Of a DNA stretch of 64,000 nucleotides, positions 55,198 through 62,537 are shown piece by piece. The notes under the pieces were generated by a model that saw nothing but the letters and a program-made list of their open reading frames with translations, was not told the DNA's origin and did not search any database. This DNA is from Paenibacillus sp. UNC499MF (lineage in GTDB: Bacteria > Bacillota > Bacilli > Paenibacillales > NBRC-103111): assembly GCF_900107975.1 (NCBI RefSeq), contig NZ_FNVF01000006.1:124001-188000 (forward strand), given 5' to 3'. Every line of letters begins with the position of its first letter. Position 1 is the first letter of the stretch. The position numbers and the translations under genes were made by a program.

Positions 55198-56190
55198 TTG
55201 CATATATCAGATCCTATTTACGGAGAGTTTGTGGTGGATGGGCTACTGGAAGAACTTATTCACAGTAATCCCGTACAACGGTTAAAAGGTGTTTATCAAG
55301 GCGGTTCGAGCTATCTGGTGAACGAAAAATGGAATGTGACGAGGTACGAGCATTCTGTTGGAGTCATGCTTTTAATACGGCGGCTTGGAGGTTCACTGGA
55401 AGAGCAGATTGCCGGTCTGCTTCACGATGTGTCCCATACGGCATTTTCGCACGTGATCGACTATGTATTGGAAAATAGGGAAGAAAACTACCACGAGAAA
55501 ATATATAAGCAGACGATCGAAGAATCCGAAATTCCTCAACTTTTGAAGAAATACGGTTATAGGTACAGGAACGTGCTCCTGGAAGAATCGCAATGGACGC
55601 TTCTTGAACAGCCTGCCCCCGCGTTGTGTGCAGACCGGATCGACTATACGCTGCGGGATCAGTTTCATGAGGAAAAGGTTACGACGGAAGAAATAGAATT
55701 GTTTTTGGATAGCTTAATTGCAGTTGACGGAAAAATGGTGCTCACCCGAGTAGGGGCCGCCGAATGGTTCGTTAAAGCCTACTATCGCGAAGTGATCGAT
55801 TTCTTTATGCACCCTTTGAACGCATACAGCGGCCATTTTTTGACGGAAACGCTAAAAACGGCGTTGGCCCAAAAAGTGATTACCCTTAGCAGCCTGCTTC
55901 TGACGGATGGGGAGGTTCTGAATTTGCTGCATGCAGCCGATGAGCCGGATATAAAGCGGCTACTGAATCATCTTCATCGTAATGTACGTGTAAAAGAAGA
56001 CGTGAACGATTACGACTTGCACATGGTTAATAAAATCAGGTTAATCGACCCGGACGTAGTATGGGGGAATACGTTAATGAAAGCATCCGAAATATCGGAG
56101 AATGTGAAGAAATGGGGGGAACAAGCACGCAGGAAATCCGAAAACGGAGTCTATGTAAAAATAGTGTCCGCCGAAATGCCGGTCCTGTAG
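55198..56190 (+). CDS. HD-domain phosphohydrolase
   Basis: This protein of about 330 residues belongs to the HD superfamily of metal-dependent phosphohydrolases (dNTPase/YdhJ-like group). It begins HISDPIYGEFVVDGLLEELIHS. The metal ligands are visible as His in RYEHSVGVM, His-Asp in GLLHDVSHTAFSH and Asp in LCADRIDYTLRD. I chose the TTG at 55198 because GGAGG (55187-55191) is well spaced; the ATG at 55177 lies upstream of that ribosome site. The exact substrate (a nucleotide or cyclic nucleotide) is not known. It is outside the lipopeptide operon. Confidence 0.85.
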   Translation: MHISDPIYGEFVVDGLLEELIHSNPVQRLKGVYQGGSSYLVNEKWNVTRYEHSVGVMLLIRRLGGSLEEQIAGLLHDVSHTAFSHVIDYVLENREENYHEKIYKQTIEESEIPQLLKKYGYRYRNVLLEESQWTLLEQPAPALCADRIDYTLRDQFHEEKVTTEEIELFLDSLIAVDGKMVLTRVGAAEWFVKAYYREVIDFFMHPLNAYSGHFLTETLKTALAQKVITLSSLLLTDGEVLNLLHAADEPDIKRLLNHLHRNVRVKEDVNDYDLHMVNKIRLIDPDVVWGNTLMKASEISENVKKWGEQARRKSENGVYVKIVSAEMPVL

Positions 56191-56208
56191 GTGAGATGCA
56201 GAATAAGG

Positions 56209-56248
56209 GGAGCACAGGCTCTTATCTCATACAGAACCTGTGCTTAAA
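56209..56248. terminator. Hairpin between the HD hydrolase and clpP-like genes
   Basis: GAGCACAGG and CCTGTGCT form an 8-bp stem with a loop of about 18 bases in the gap between two convergent genes. The T run is weak, so termination is only probable. Confidence 0.45.
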
Positions 56249-56284
56249 GACAACATAGAAGCAGAGCTTAGAAACAAATTTTCG

Positions 56285-56872
56285 TTAAGAAATTGTCGTC
56301 ACAACCTGATCGATAATCCCGTATTCCTTCGCTTCTTCGGCTGACATGAAATAGTCCCTGTCCATGTCCCGGTCGACTTTATCGACGGGCTGTCCGGTGC
56401 GTTCCGAAGTGATCCGGTTCAATCTTTCCCGTATGCCGAGTATCCTTTTGGCGCTGATGGCGATATCGCTTGCCTGGCCTTGAACACCGCCGTGAGGCTG
56501 ATGAATCATGATCTCGCTGTTTGGCAGCGCGAATCGTTTGCCTTTCTCTCCGGCCAATAAAAGAATAGCGGCAAAAGAAGCGGCAAACCCCGTACATATC
56601 GTATGCACAGGAGGCTTGACGAGCTGCATTGCATCGTAAATGGCAAATCCGGCCGACGTTGAACCCCCGGGACTGTTAATGTATAAGCTGATTTCCTTTT
56701 GCGGATCTTCGGCTTCGAGAAATAGAAGCTGGGCGATAATGCTGTTAGCTACCTGATCATCGATTGCCGCTCCCAGAAACACGATGCGGTCTTTCAGCAG
56801 GCGTGAATAAATATCATAGGATCTCTCACCGCGACTCGTTTGCTCCACGACGTAAGGGACGTAATTACTCAT
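56285..56872 (-). CDS. ClpP-family protease subunit (paralogue)
   Basis: This 195-residue protein is an ATP-dependent protease proteolytic subunit. It starts [20 protein letters not shown], with IYINSPGG typical of ClpP. The triad is visible: Ser in [11 protein letters not shown], His in [11 protein letters not shown] and Asp in [11 protein letters not shown]. The Ser segment differs from the common GMAASMGAFLL, so this may be a second, specialised ClpP rather than the housekeeping copy. The ATG at 56872 is chosen because GGAGG (complement of 56881-56885) lies 8 bases upstream and the length then fits the family; the open frame extends further without support. No Clp ATPase gene is nearby. 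Confidence 0.9.
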   Translation of the reverse strand: MSNYVPYVVEQTSRGERSYDIYSRLLKDRIVFLGAAIDDQVANSIIAQLLFLEAEDPQKEISLYINSPGGSTSAGFAIYDAMQLVKPPVHTICTGFAASFAAILLLAGEKGKRFALPNSEIMIHQPHGGVQGQASDIAISAKRILGIRERLNRITSERTGQPVDKVDRDMDRDYFMSAEEAKEYGIIDQVVTTIS

Positions 56873-57035
56873 CGTTAAAAACCTCCAGTGTGTTTCGTTA
56901 TGGCACTTCTCCTTGTAAACGAATGTGTTCCTCCAAAAGATACGAAGGAGAGCAAATAAATTTAAATCCAAAATTAATTTCAAAAGTTGGTGAACCGGCG
57001 TATCCTTTTCGGATGTTCGTTCGTTTACTTAATAC

Positions 57036-57050
57036 AACGGCATTGCCGTT
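57036..57050. promoter_or_regulatory. Perfect palindrome next to a -10-like box
   Basis: AACGGCA-T-TGCCGTT is a perfect 7-bp inverted repeat. TATAAA begins at its last base (57050-57055), so a bound protein would cover the -10 region of the transcript leading to the sigma factor gene at 57178. The binding protein is unknown. Confidence 0.35.
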
Positions 57051-57177
57051 ATAAAATGAGCCGTTTTGCAAAAGGATTAATAAAACCGGAAAATGACACT
57101 CAGAATATAAATAGGTTCATTACAGGCCGGGAGCCGATGCATTCGAACGGCTGCAGGAAAAAAAGGGGGCGATACGG

Positions 57178-57912
57178 ATGGCGGTGGCGGATTACCTATT
57201 AAAAGGAAAAGAAAAGGACAGCAGCCGGATCAATCAGCTGCAACAGACGTTAAAAAGGTACTGTCTGTCCATGACGAAGTCGACATGGGATGCGGAGGAT
57301 CTGGCTCAGGAGACCTGGTTGAGAGCGATCTCTTCTCAAGGAAAGGGACACGGTAACGTAGAAGCCACACTGCTTCGCATCGCAAAAAACGTGTGGATCG
57401 ATCAATCGCGGCGAAAGCAGGTTTTGGCACGAATTATGAAAAATGAACAGGCGCAGGCATTAACTCGGAATGAGGGAATTTTGAAGCTTCTAGAACTTGA
57501 AGAAATCTTTCTCGCTTTAGTTAAGCATTTGCCTCCGCTGCAAAGAACAGTTTTTCTGCTCCGGGATGTGCTCGGGTTCTCCAGTCTTGAGACTGCGGTT
57601 AGACTCGGAACTACGGAAGGAGCGGTGAAAGCTGCCCTGCACCGTGCCCGCCAGTCCCTGGAAGCCGTGAGAAGAGACATCGAAACCAGTACGCATGACG
57701 CTCCGTCAGAGAACGGAATGAAAGCTTATCTGCGAATGATGGCAGCCGCTTATGAAATGGGGGATATCGCCCTTCTTGTCGAGCTTGCTCAACGTGATGA
57801 AGTCGAGCCGGCAGTTGCACTCGGTCTAGCCCAGAATCACATTCTGCGCAGCGGCAGACGCCGTAAGAATGCGGTGCCGCACATACCAGGCAGTCTTAAG
57901 ATGTCTGCATAA
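57178..57912 (+). CDS. ECF-like RNA polymerase sigma factor with C-terminal extension
   Basis: This 244-residue protein has a sigma-70 region 2 (STWDAEDLAQETWLRAI, about residues 36-52, and LLRIAKNVWIDQSRRKQ) and a region 4 helix-turn-helix (LPPLQRTVFLLRDVLGFSSL, then GTTEGAVKAALHRARQSL, about 121-160). About 80 more residues follow (AYLRMMAAAYEMGDIALLVELAQ), longer than most ECF factors; extensions in some ECF groups act as built-in regulators. AAAAAAGGGGGCG precedes the ATG. No anti-sigma gene lies next to it. Its targets are unknown. Confidence 0.85.
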   Translation: MAVADYLLKGKEKDSSRINQLQQTLKRYCLSMTKSTWDAEDLAQETWLRAISSQGKGHGNVEATLLRIAKNVWIDQSRRKQVLARIMKNEQAQALTRNEGILKLLELEEIFLALVKHLPPLQRTVFLLRDVLGFSSLETAVRLGTTEGAVKAALHRARQSLEAVRRDIETSTHDAPSENGMKAYLRMMAAAYEMGDIALLVELAQRDEVEPAVALGLAQNHILRSGRRRKNAVPHIPGSLKMSA

Positions 57913-57988
57913 CATTTTTTACAGTACAACATCCGCCGCTCCCGCTACGGGCGGGAGCTCCATTGATTTAATTTTTTCCTCTCTAATG

Positions 57989-57997
57989 TGGTACAAT
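57989..57997 (+). promoter_or_regulatory. Extended -10 promoter
   Basis: TGG-TACAAT is an extended -10 element about 39 bases upstream of the ATG at 58036. No good -35 is present, which is usual for extended -10 promoters. Confidence 0.5.
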
Positions 57998-58035
57998 GGC
58001 AGTTGGACACCGAATGGACGAGGAGATGGAAATTG

Positions 58036-58314
58036 ATGACGGAGCAGATCAACGAGCAGGAGCTCATAGCTTACATAGCGGGGAAAACGAAAGCGGACCC
58101 CCAAAAAATAAAATCCGTGCTGAAATACGAGCAGGATTTTATTAACAAGGCTCACAAAAATGCTAAGGGTGAGGTCGATATCGACAGCGACGATATTGCC
58201 GATTATGTGTTAAGTCGGCCTGACATTAAGCTGGATGAACTGACGGTGGACAATATTCTGGATGCCGAAATGGACTATCTCATGGAAAAAGGGATCGCCA
58301 GCTATCTGGATTGA
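58036..58314 (+). CDS. Unrecognised 92-residue acidic protein
   Basis: I do not recognise this protein. It is soluble, acidic and probably helical, starting with a segment INEQELIAYIAGKTKADPQK that reads like a short helix-turn-helix-sized domain, then KIKSVLKYEQDFINKA, an acidic DIDSDDIADYVL and a terminal helix. The ATG at 58036 has GAGGAGATGG about 8 bases upstream and is preferred over the longer frame from 57988, which would begin inside the promoter. An extended -10 promoter lies upstream. It might be a small regulator, but no motif proves it. Confidence 0.7.
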   Translation: MTEQINEQELIAYIAGKTKADPQKIKSVLKYEQDFINKAHKNAKGEVDIDSDDIADYVLSRPDIKLDELTVDNILDAEMDYLMEKGIASYLD

Positions 58315-58395
58315 TAACGCAGCATCTTGGCTTCATGCTAAAGTCTGGGTATTAAAGCCTCAAAAAGAGCATGAGATTATTTGGGAAAAAGAAAC

Positions 58396-58425
58396 TTGCA
58401 AACATTGTAAATTTCATGCTAAAGT
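58396..58425 (+). promoter_or_regulatory. Candidate promoter of the ABC-F leader transcript
   Basis: TTGCAA (58396-58401) is followed after 18 bases by TAAAGT (58420-58425), preceded by TGC (extended -10 type). It lies about 34 bases upstream of the 47-codon leader ORF. Confidence 0.45.
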
Positions 58426-58458
58426 AAACGTAACTTTAATGATGAGGAGGTGAGGTAG

Positions 58459-58602
58459 GTGAATCTCGAGAAGGTTAACGACCGTATTAGCCAGCTGCCG
58501 ATTGCTATGGCTGGCATCGTTCATGCTTTTCCGATCAACGGGAGAAGTCTGTCCATTTTCACGAATACGGTACACCCAATCGCGAGAAGACGCCTACCTT
58601 AA
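58459..58602 (+). CDS. Leader ORF (47 aa) upstream of the ABC-F gene
   Basis: A GTG with a near-perfect GGAGG site (58446-58450) opens a 47-codon frame that starts MNLEKVNDRISQLP, has a mildly hydrophobic centre (AMAGIVHAF) and ends in ARRRLP before TAA. It is followed by a terminator hairpin and then by the ABC-F gene. The arrangement leader ORF - terminator - ABC-F resembles antibiotic-induced attenuation described for resistance-type ABC-F genes such as vmlR. A small functional protein is the alternative reading. Confidence 0.55.
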   Translation: MNLEKVNDRISQLPIAMAGIVHAFPINGRSLSIFTNTVHPIARRRLP

Positions 58603-58631
58603 CCGATACGGATAGTTTTACATCCGAAGAA

Positions 58632-58663
58632 GGGTCGCGGGCTTATTGCCGCGGCTCTTTTTT
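58632..58663 (+). terminator. Terminator inside the ABC-F leader (possible attenuator)
   Basis: GGGTCGCGG (58632-58640) pairs with CCGCGGCTC (58649-58657) with two G-U pairs, followed by six T residues. Only 27 bases separate it from the ABC-F ribosome site (58691-58696), leaving little room for another promoter, so ABC-F expression should need readthrough. Confidence 0.75.
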
Positions 58664-58704
58664 GTCGTATGGAAAAGGGTCTTCATTCCTAGGAGGATCC
58701 CCTG

Positions 58705-60882
58705 ATGATACTTGTTAACGGTCAACAAATAAAGAAATACCACGCGGCTAATCTCGTTCTGAGTGAAGTCACATTTGAGGTACACGAAGGTGAAAAAATC
58801 GGTCTGATCGGTCGGAATGGAAGCGGAAAATCCACGCTGCTTCAGCTTATTTCCCGCCATCAGGTCATAGACGAAGGGATGCTGACCCTTAGAAAAGAGC
58901 TGACAATCGGTTATTTGCCGCAAATACCGACGGAGTTTGAAGGACTTACGGTACGTGAAGTGCTCGCTTACGGCTGCCGGCATTTAACAGTCTTTCAGCA
59001 GGAGATGACGGCACTGGAACAAGAAATGGCAGAGCCGGATGTTTCGGATGACACGATTCACATGCAGAAACTGCTGGACGCGTACGCGTCGGTTCAGGAA
59101 CGCTTCGAGCGGGGCGGCGGCTATGAAATGGATGCTGCTATAGACTCCATTGCAGCCGGGCTTCAGATCTTGAAAGAGACATATGCCCGGCAGTTTTCTA
59201 CTTTATCCGGCGGGGAAAAAACACGGGTCGCGCTCGCTTCCCAACTAATTATGCGGCCGGACCTTTTGCTGCTTGACGAACCGACGAATCATCTGGATTT
59301 AAGGGGAATCGAGTGGCTGGAGCAGTTTTTGCAAGGTTATCCCGGAGCTTGTATTCTCGTTTCGCATGACCGTTATTTTCTTGACCGCACCGCCTCCAAA
59401 ATAATCGAATTGGATGACGGAGAGGCATTTACGTACCTAACAAACTACAGCGGATATGTGAGAGAAAAGGAAGAACGGCTGCTGCAGCAGTTTGCACAGT
59501 ACCACGAACAACAGAAAGTTATCAAGAAAATGAAGGAGACGATCCGGAAGCTGGAAGAGTGGGGACGGACGGGGGACAACGAGAAGTTTTTCAAGAGGGC
59601 GGCCTCCATGCGCAAGGCATTGGACCGAATGCAGGTAATGAAGCGGCCGACACTGGACCAGAAAAGCGCCGATTTCGTCTTGAACCTCCAGGATCGCTCA
59701 GGGAAACGGGTAGCGGAGTTCACGGGCGTGTATAAATCGTATGGAGAACGCCCGGTATTGACTGGAGCAGAAGGGAGCCTTCAATATGGCGAGAAAATTG
59801 TGCTGGTCGGTGATAACGGAACGGGAAAAACAACTTTGTTTAAGCTGCTGCTCGGTATGGAAGTTCCGGATCGCGGAGAGCTGGAGCTTGGCTCGCGTGT
59901 GGAGATCGGCTATATGGCACAGCAAGAGGAGGCCAGGGACCCTAAAAAGTCGGTCCTCGACTACTTCCGGATCGAAGCGCGGGTTGAAGAAGGCGAAGCA
60001 AGAGGGATCCTTGCGAAGTATCTTTTTTATGGGACGGATGTGTTTAAACCGGTGAGTATGCTGTCTGGAGGGGAGTGGTCCCGCCTCCGGCTCTCCTTGC
60101 TCGTCAGGCAAAAACCGAATCTTCTGCTGCTCGATGAGCCGACCAATCATCTCGATATCGCTTCCCGGGAAGCTCTTGAAGAAGCATTGGAAGAATATCC
60201 GGGAACTCTGCTTGCCATATCTCATGACCGGTATTTCATTAATCGCCTTGCGCAGCGGATCTGGGAGCTTCATGGCGGAAAAATAACGAGCTATATCGGC
60301 CAGTTTGACGAATACCGGGCGAAGAAACGCGAGCTGGAGCAGGCTGCTGCCGTTCGAGCGAGCGCACGCCGGCCGGCGGACACAGCCCGCGCCGCACAGC
60401 GCGCGAGCGAGCAGCCGCCAGCGGAAGCGGCCGCCGCACATCGCACGGGCGAGCTCCCGCCAGCGGGCACGGCCGCCGCACATCGCGCGGGCGAGCAGCC
60501 GCCGGCGGGCGCGACCGCCGCACAGCGCACGAGCGTGCCTCCGCCAGCGGGCACGATCGCCGCACAGCGCGCGAGCGAGCAGCCGCCGGCGGACGCGACC
60601 GCCGCACAGCGTGCAAGCGTGCTTCCGCCAGCGGGCGCAACTGCCGCGGCCCACGCCGCAGCAAAAGCAGCAGCGGCCGGGACACGGGCAGCCGAGCGGA
60701 AGCGGCAGCAGCTGGAAGCCCAGATCGCCGCGCTGGAAGCACAGCTGGCCTCGGCGGACGTGGAGCTGCAGCAGCTGGGCGGCTGTGGCGATACTCAGCT
60801 GCTGGAAGCGCGGTGGCTCGAGCGGGAAGAGCTGCAGGCGCGGCTGGACGCGGACATGGCGTCCTGGCTGGAGCTGGACTGA
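58705..60882 (+). CDS. ABC-F family ATPase with a repetitive C-terminal segment
   Basis: This 725-residue protein has two ABC domains and no membrane segments. Domain 1: GRNGSGKST, LSGGEKTRVALA, LLLLDEPTNHLDL. The linker EEWGRTGDNEKFFKRAASMRKAL follows (about residues 288-310), the ribosome-contacting helical region of ABC-F factors. Domain 2: GDNGTGKTT, LSGGEWSRLRLSLL, LLLLDEPTNHLDI. ABC-F proteins act on ribosomes; some protect them from antibiotics. After domain 2 comes an Ala/Pro-rich tract with six 14-residue repeats (60391-60642), then a coiled-coil tail (KRQQLEAQIAALEAQLASADVELQQL), as in longer ABC-F members. AGGAGG is 8 bases before the ATG. The leader and attenuator-like terminator suggest drug induction. 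Confidence 0.88.
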   Translation: MILVNGQQIKKYHAANLVLSEVTFEVHEGEKIGLIGRNGSGKSTLLQLISRHQVIDEGMLTLRKELTIGYLPQIPTEFEGLTVREVLAYGCRHLTVFQQEMTALEQEMAEPDVSDDTIHMQKLLDAYASVQERFERGGGYEMDAAIDSIAAGLQILKETYARQFSTLSGGEKTRVALASQLIMRPDLLLLDEPTNHLDLRGIEWLEQFLQGYPGACILVSHDRYFLDRTASKIIELDDGEAFTYLTNYSGYVREKEERLLQQFAQYHEQQKVIKKMKETIRKLEEWGRTGDNEKFFKRAASMRKALDRMQVMKRPTLDQKSADFVLNLQDRSGKRVAEFTGVYKSYGERPVLTGAEGSLQYGEKIVLVGDNGTGKTTLFKLLLGMEVPDRGELELGSRVEIGYMAQQEEARDPKKSVLDYFRIEARVEEGEARGILAKYLFYGTDVFKPVSMLSGGEWSRLRLSLLVRQKPNLLLLDEPTNHLDIASREALEEALEEYPGTLLAISHDRYFINRLAQRIWELHGGKITSYIGQFDEYRAKKRELEQAAAVRASARRPADTARAAQRASEQPPAEAAAAHRTGELPPAGTAAAHRAGEQPPAGATAAQRTSVPPPAGTIAAQRASEQPPADATAAQRASVLPPAGATAAAHAAAKAAAAGTRAAERKRQQLEAQIAALEAQLASADVELQQLGGCGDTQLLEARWLEREELQARLDADMASWLELD
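60391..60642 (+). repeat. Six-copy 42-bp tandem repeat inside the ABC-F gene
   Basis: Six consecutive 42-bp units begin at 60391, 60433, 60475, 60517, 60559 and 60601, each starting GCCGCACA. Each encodes a 14-residue variant of AAQRASEQPPAGAT. The unit length is a multiple of three, so copy-number change would keep the frame. The tract is far more G+C-rich than its surroundings. It is a coding minisatellite, not a CRISPR array. Confidence 0.9.
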
Positions 60883-60920
60883 CGCCGCGCGGTGAACATC
60901 GGGCAGGCCCGTTAAACATC

Positions 60921-60975
60921 AAACGGCGGAAAAGACCGGAGCTGCGTATGCAGTCTCAGGCTTTTCCGCCGTTTT
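60921..60975. terminator. Bidirectional terminator between convergent genes
   Basis: AAACGGCGGAAAAG (60921-60934) pairs with CTTTTCCGCCGTTT (60961-60974) with a 26-base loop and T/A tracts on both sides. It separates the ABC-F gene from the diguanylate cyclase gene. Confidence 0.85.
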
Positions 60976-60989
60976 CATTTGGCAATCCG

Positions 60990-62537
60990 TCACGAGTAGA
61001 TCGTAATCCGGTTTCTTCCGTCTTTTTTGGATTGATAGAGGGCATTATCCGCCATTTCAATGATCGTTTTGACGTCGGTATCCCGGCTGTAGGAGAAAGA
61101 GACGCCGATGGATACCGTCAAGGGCTGAGCGACCGGACTTTTGCTTCTCTCCACTTTTTCACGCAGCCGCTCTGAAATACGGGTGGCCCGGCCGAGATCG
61201 CAGCCCTTCAGCAAAATTCCGAATTCCTCGCCGCCGTAACGGAAGCACAAATCTTCTTCTCTTGAAAAAGCGTAAAGCGTCGAGGCTAAATATTTCAGCA
61301 CTTCATCCCCGATGAGGTGCCCGTGGAGATCGTTGATTTTTTTGAAATGATCGACGTCCATCAGAATTAGGGTGAATGGAATTTTCCGCTCGGCCCATTC
61401 GGCAATGAGAAGGTCGAAAGCTTTGCGGTTGGCTAGTCCCGTCAAACCGTCGGTAAGCGATTCCGCTTTCAGCCGGTTGAGATTGGAATTGATGCTCTGG
61501 TACAGCTGCCTGACCTCGTACAGCCCGGAATGAATGCTGGGGGAAGCGGGCACCGTCAGGTTACCCTGGACGGCCGATTCCTCCGAATACCGGGCCAGCG
61601 TATAAAGAGGTCTCGTGATCCAGCTTGCCAGCCACCAGGCTACGGTCAGCACTACGCCGAGCAGGGGAAGCGCCTGCATCAGCAGGTGCGAAATCATCTG
61701 TTCAAGCGGTTCCTCCAGCACACGGGTAGGCGTCTGGGAAATAATTCCCCAACCGCTTATCGGTTCAAAAGCGTAGCCGGCAAAAAATTCGAGTCCTTCC
61801 GAATTTACGATTTTTTGGGAGCCGTTTTTGCCCGCCAGCGCTTTTTGAATGACTTCGTTACTGGAAACAACCTGATAAATCCGTTCTTTGTTGGGATGAA
61901 AAATAAGCCGGGACTCTTTATCGACAACATAGACGTAGGAGCCGTTCCCGTAGAAGTGCTCTTTGAGCAGCTTGCTCAGGGCGTTTTCTTCCTCCAGATA
62001 AATCGTTCCGCCGACAAAGCCGCCGTAAGAGCCATCTCCCTTAAAAATGGGCGAAGAGACGAGCACGATGAGGCGACCGGTCGTACCGACATAAGGCTCG
62101 GAAATAAACGGCTTTTTAAACTCAACCGCACGTTTGGACGCTTCGGACAGCAGCCGCGTGCCTACGACGGCACCGGCATCGGCAGGCAGTGCCACTTCTA
62201 TGTCCCGCTCATCATCCGCGACAAAAACGGAATTAAAGTACTGCCGGTTAAACGTGAACCACATGTCGAGGTCCTTTTGGGTAAACGACTGTTTTCCCGC
62301 TAATTGCGCGATTGAGCCCATACTCGTCTGCATCAGATTGAGCAGGTTGCCCGTGTTGGAAGAAAGCTTCTGGGCATAATGGGAATTGTTTTCCAGATAG
62401 CTTGTGGACAGGGACTTCAAGTTGGCCTGATAGGCGGCATATCCGCTTACGGCAGCCGTCAGAAAAGCGGTGGCAACAACGAGAAGACTCAAAATAAGGC
62501 GCAGCGTCAGCCCTTTGCGCACGTTTTTTGTTTTCAT
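60990..62537 (-). CDS. Membrane diguanylate cyclase (dCACHE-HAMP-GGDEF)
   Basis: This 515-residue protein should make cyclic di-GMP from two GTP. A membrane helix lies near residues 10-33, a large extracytoplasmic dCACHE-like sensor near 40-275 (GGTIYLEEENALSKLL and YVYVVDKESRLIFHP are typical), a second helix near 285-305, then HAMP (WITRPLYTLARYSE) and a GGDEF domain (about 355-515). The active motif is RYGGEEFGIL. An inhibitory I site (REED) lies five residues before it, so feedback by product is expected. Its start overlaps the stop of the upstream PAS-GGDEF-EAL gene as ATGA, so the two are translated together. The sensed ligand is unknown. Confidence 0.92.
   Translation of the reverse strand: MKTKNVRKGLTLRLILSLLVVATAFLTAAVSGYAAYQANLKSLSTSYLENNSHYAQKLSSNTGNLLNLMQTSMGSIAQLAGKQSFTQKDLDMWFTFNRQYFNSVFVADDERDIEVALPADAGAVVGTRLLSEASKRAVEFKKPFISEPYVGTTGRLIVLVSSPIFKGDGSYGGFVGGTIYLEEENALSKLLKEHFYGNGSYVYVVDKESRLIFHPNKERIYQVVSSNEVIQKALAGKNGSQKIVNSEGLEFFAGYAFEPISGWGIISQTPTRVLEEPLEQMISHLLMQALPLLGVVLTVAWWLASWITRPLYTLARYSEESAVQGNLTVPASPSIHSGLYEVRQLYQSINSNLNRLKAESLTDGLTGLANRKAFDLLIAEWAERKIPFTLILMDVDHFKKINDLHGHLIGDEVLKYLASTLYAFSREEDLCFRYGGEEFGILLKGCDLGRATRISERLREKVERSKSPVAQPLTVSIGVSFSYSRDTDVKTIIEMADNALYQSKKDGRNRITIYS

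Noticed and set aside
60391-60642. CRISPR array
   Set aside because: The units are contiguous without unique spacers, in frame and coding within the ABC-F gene.
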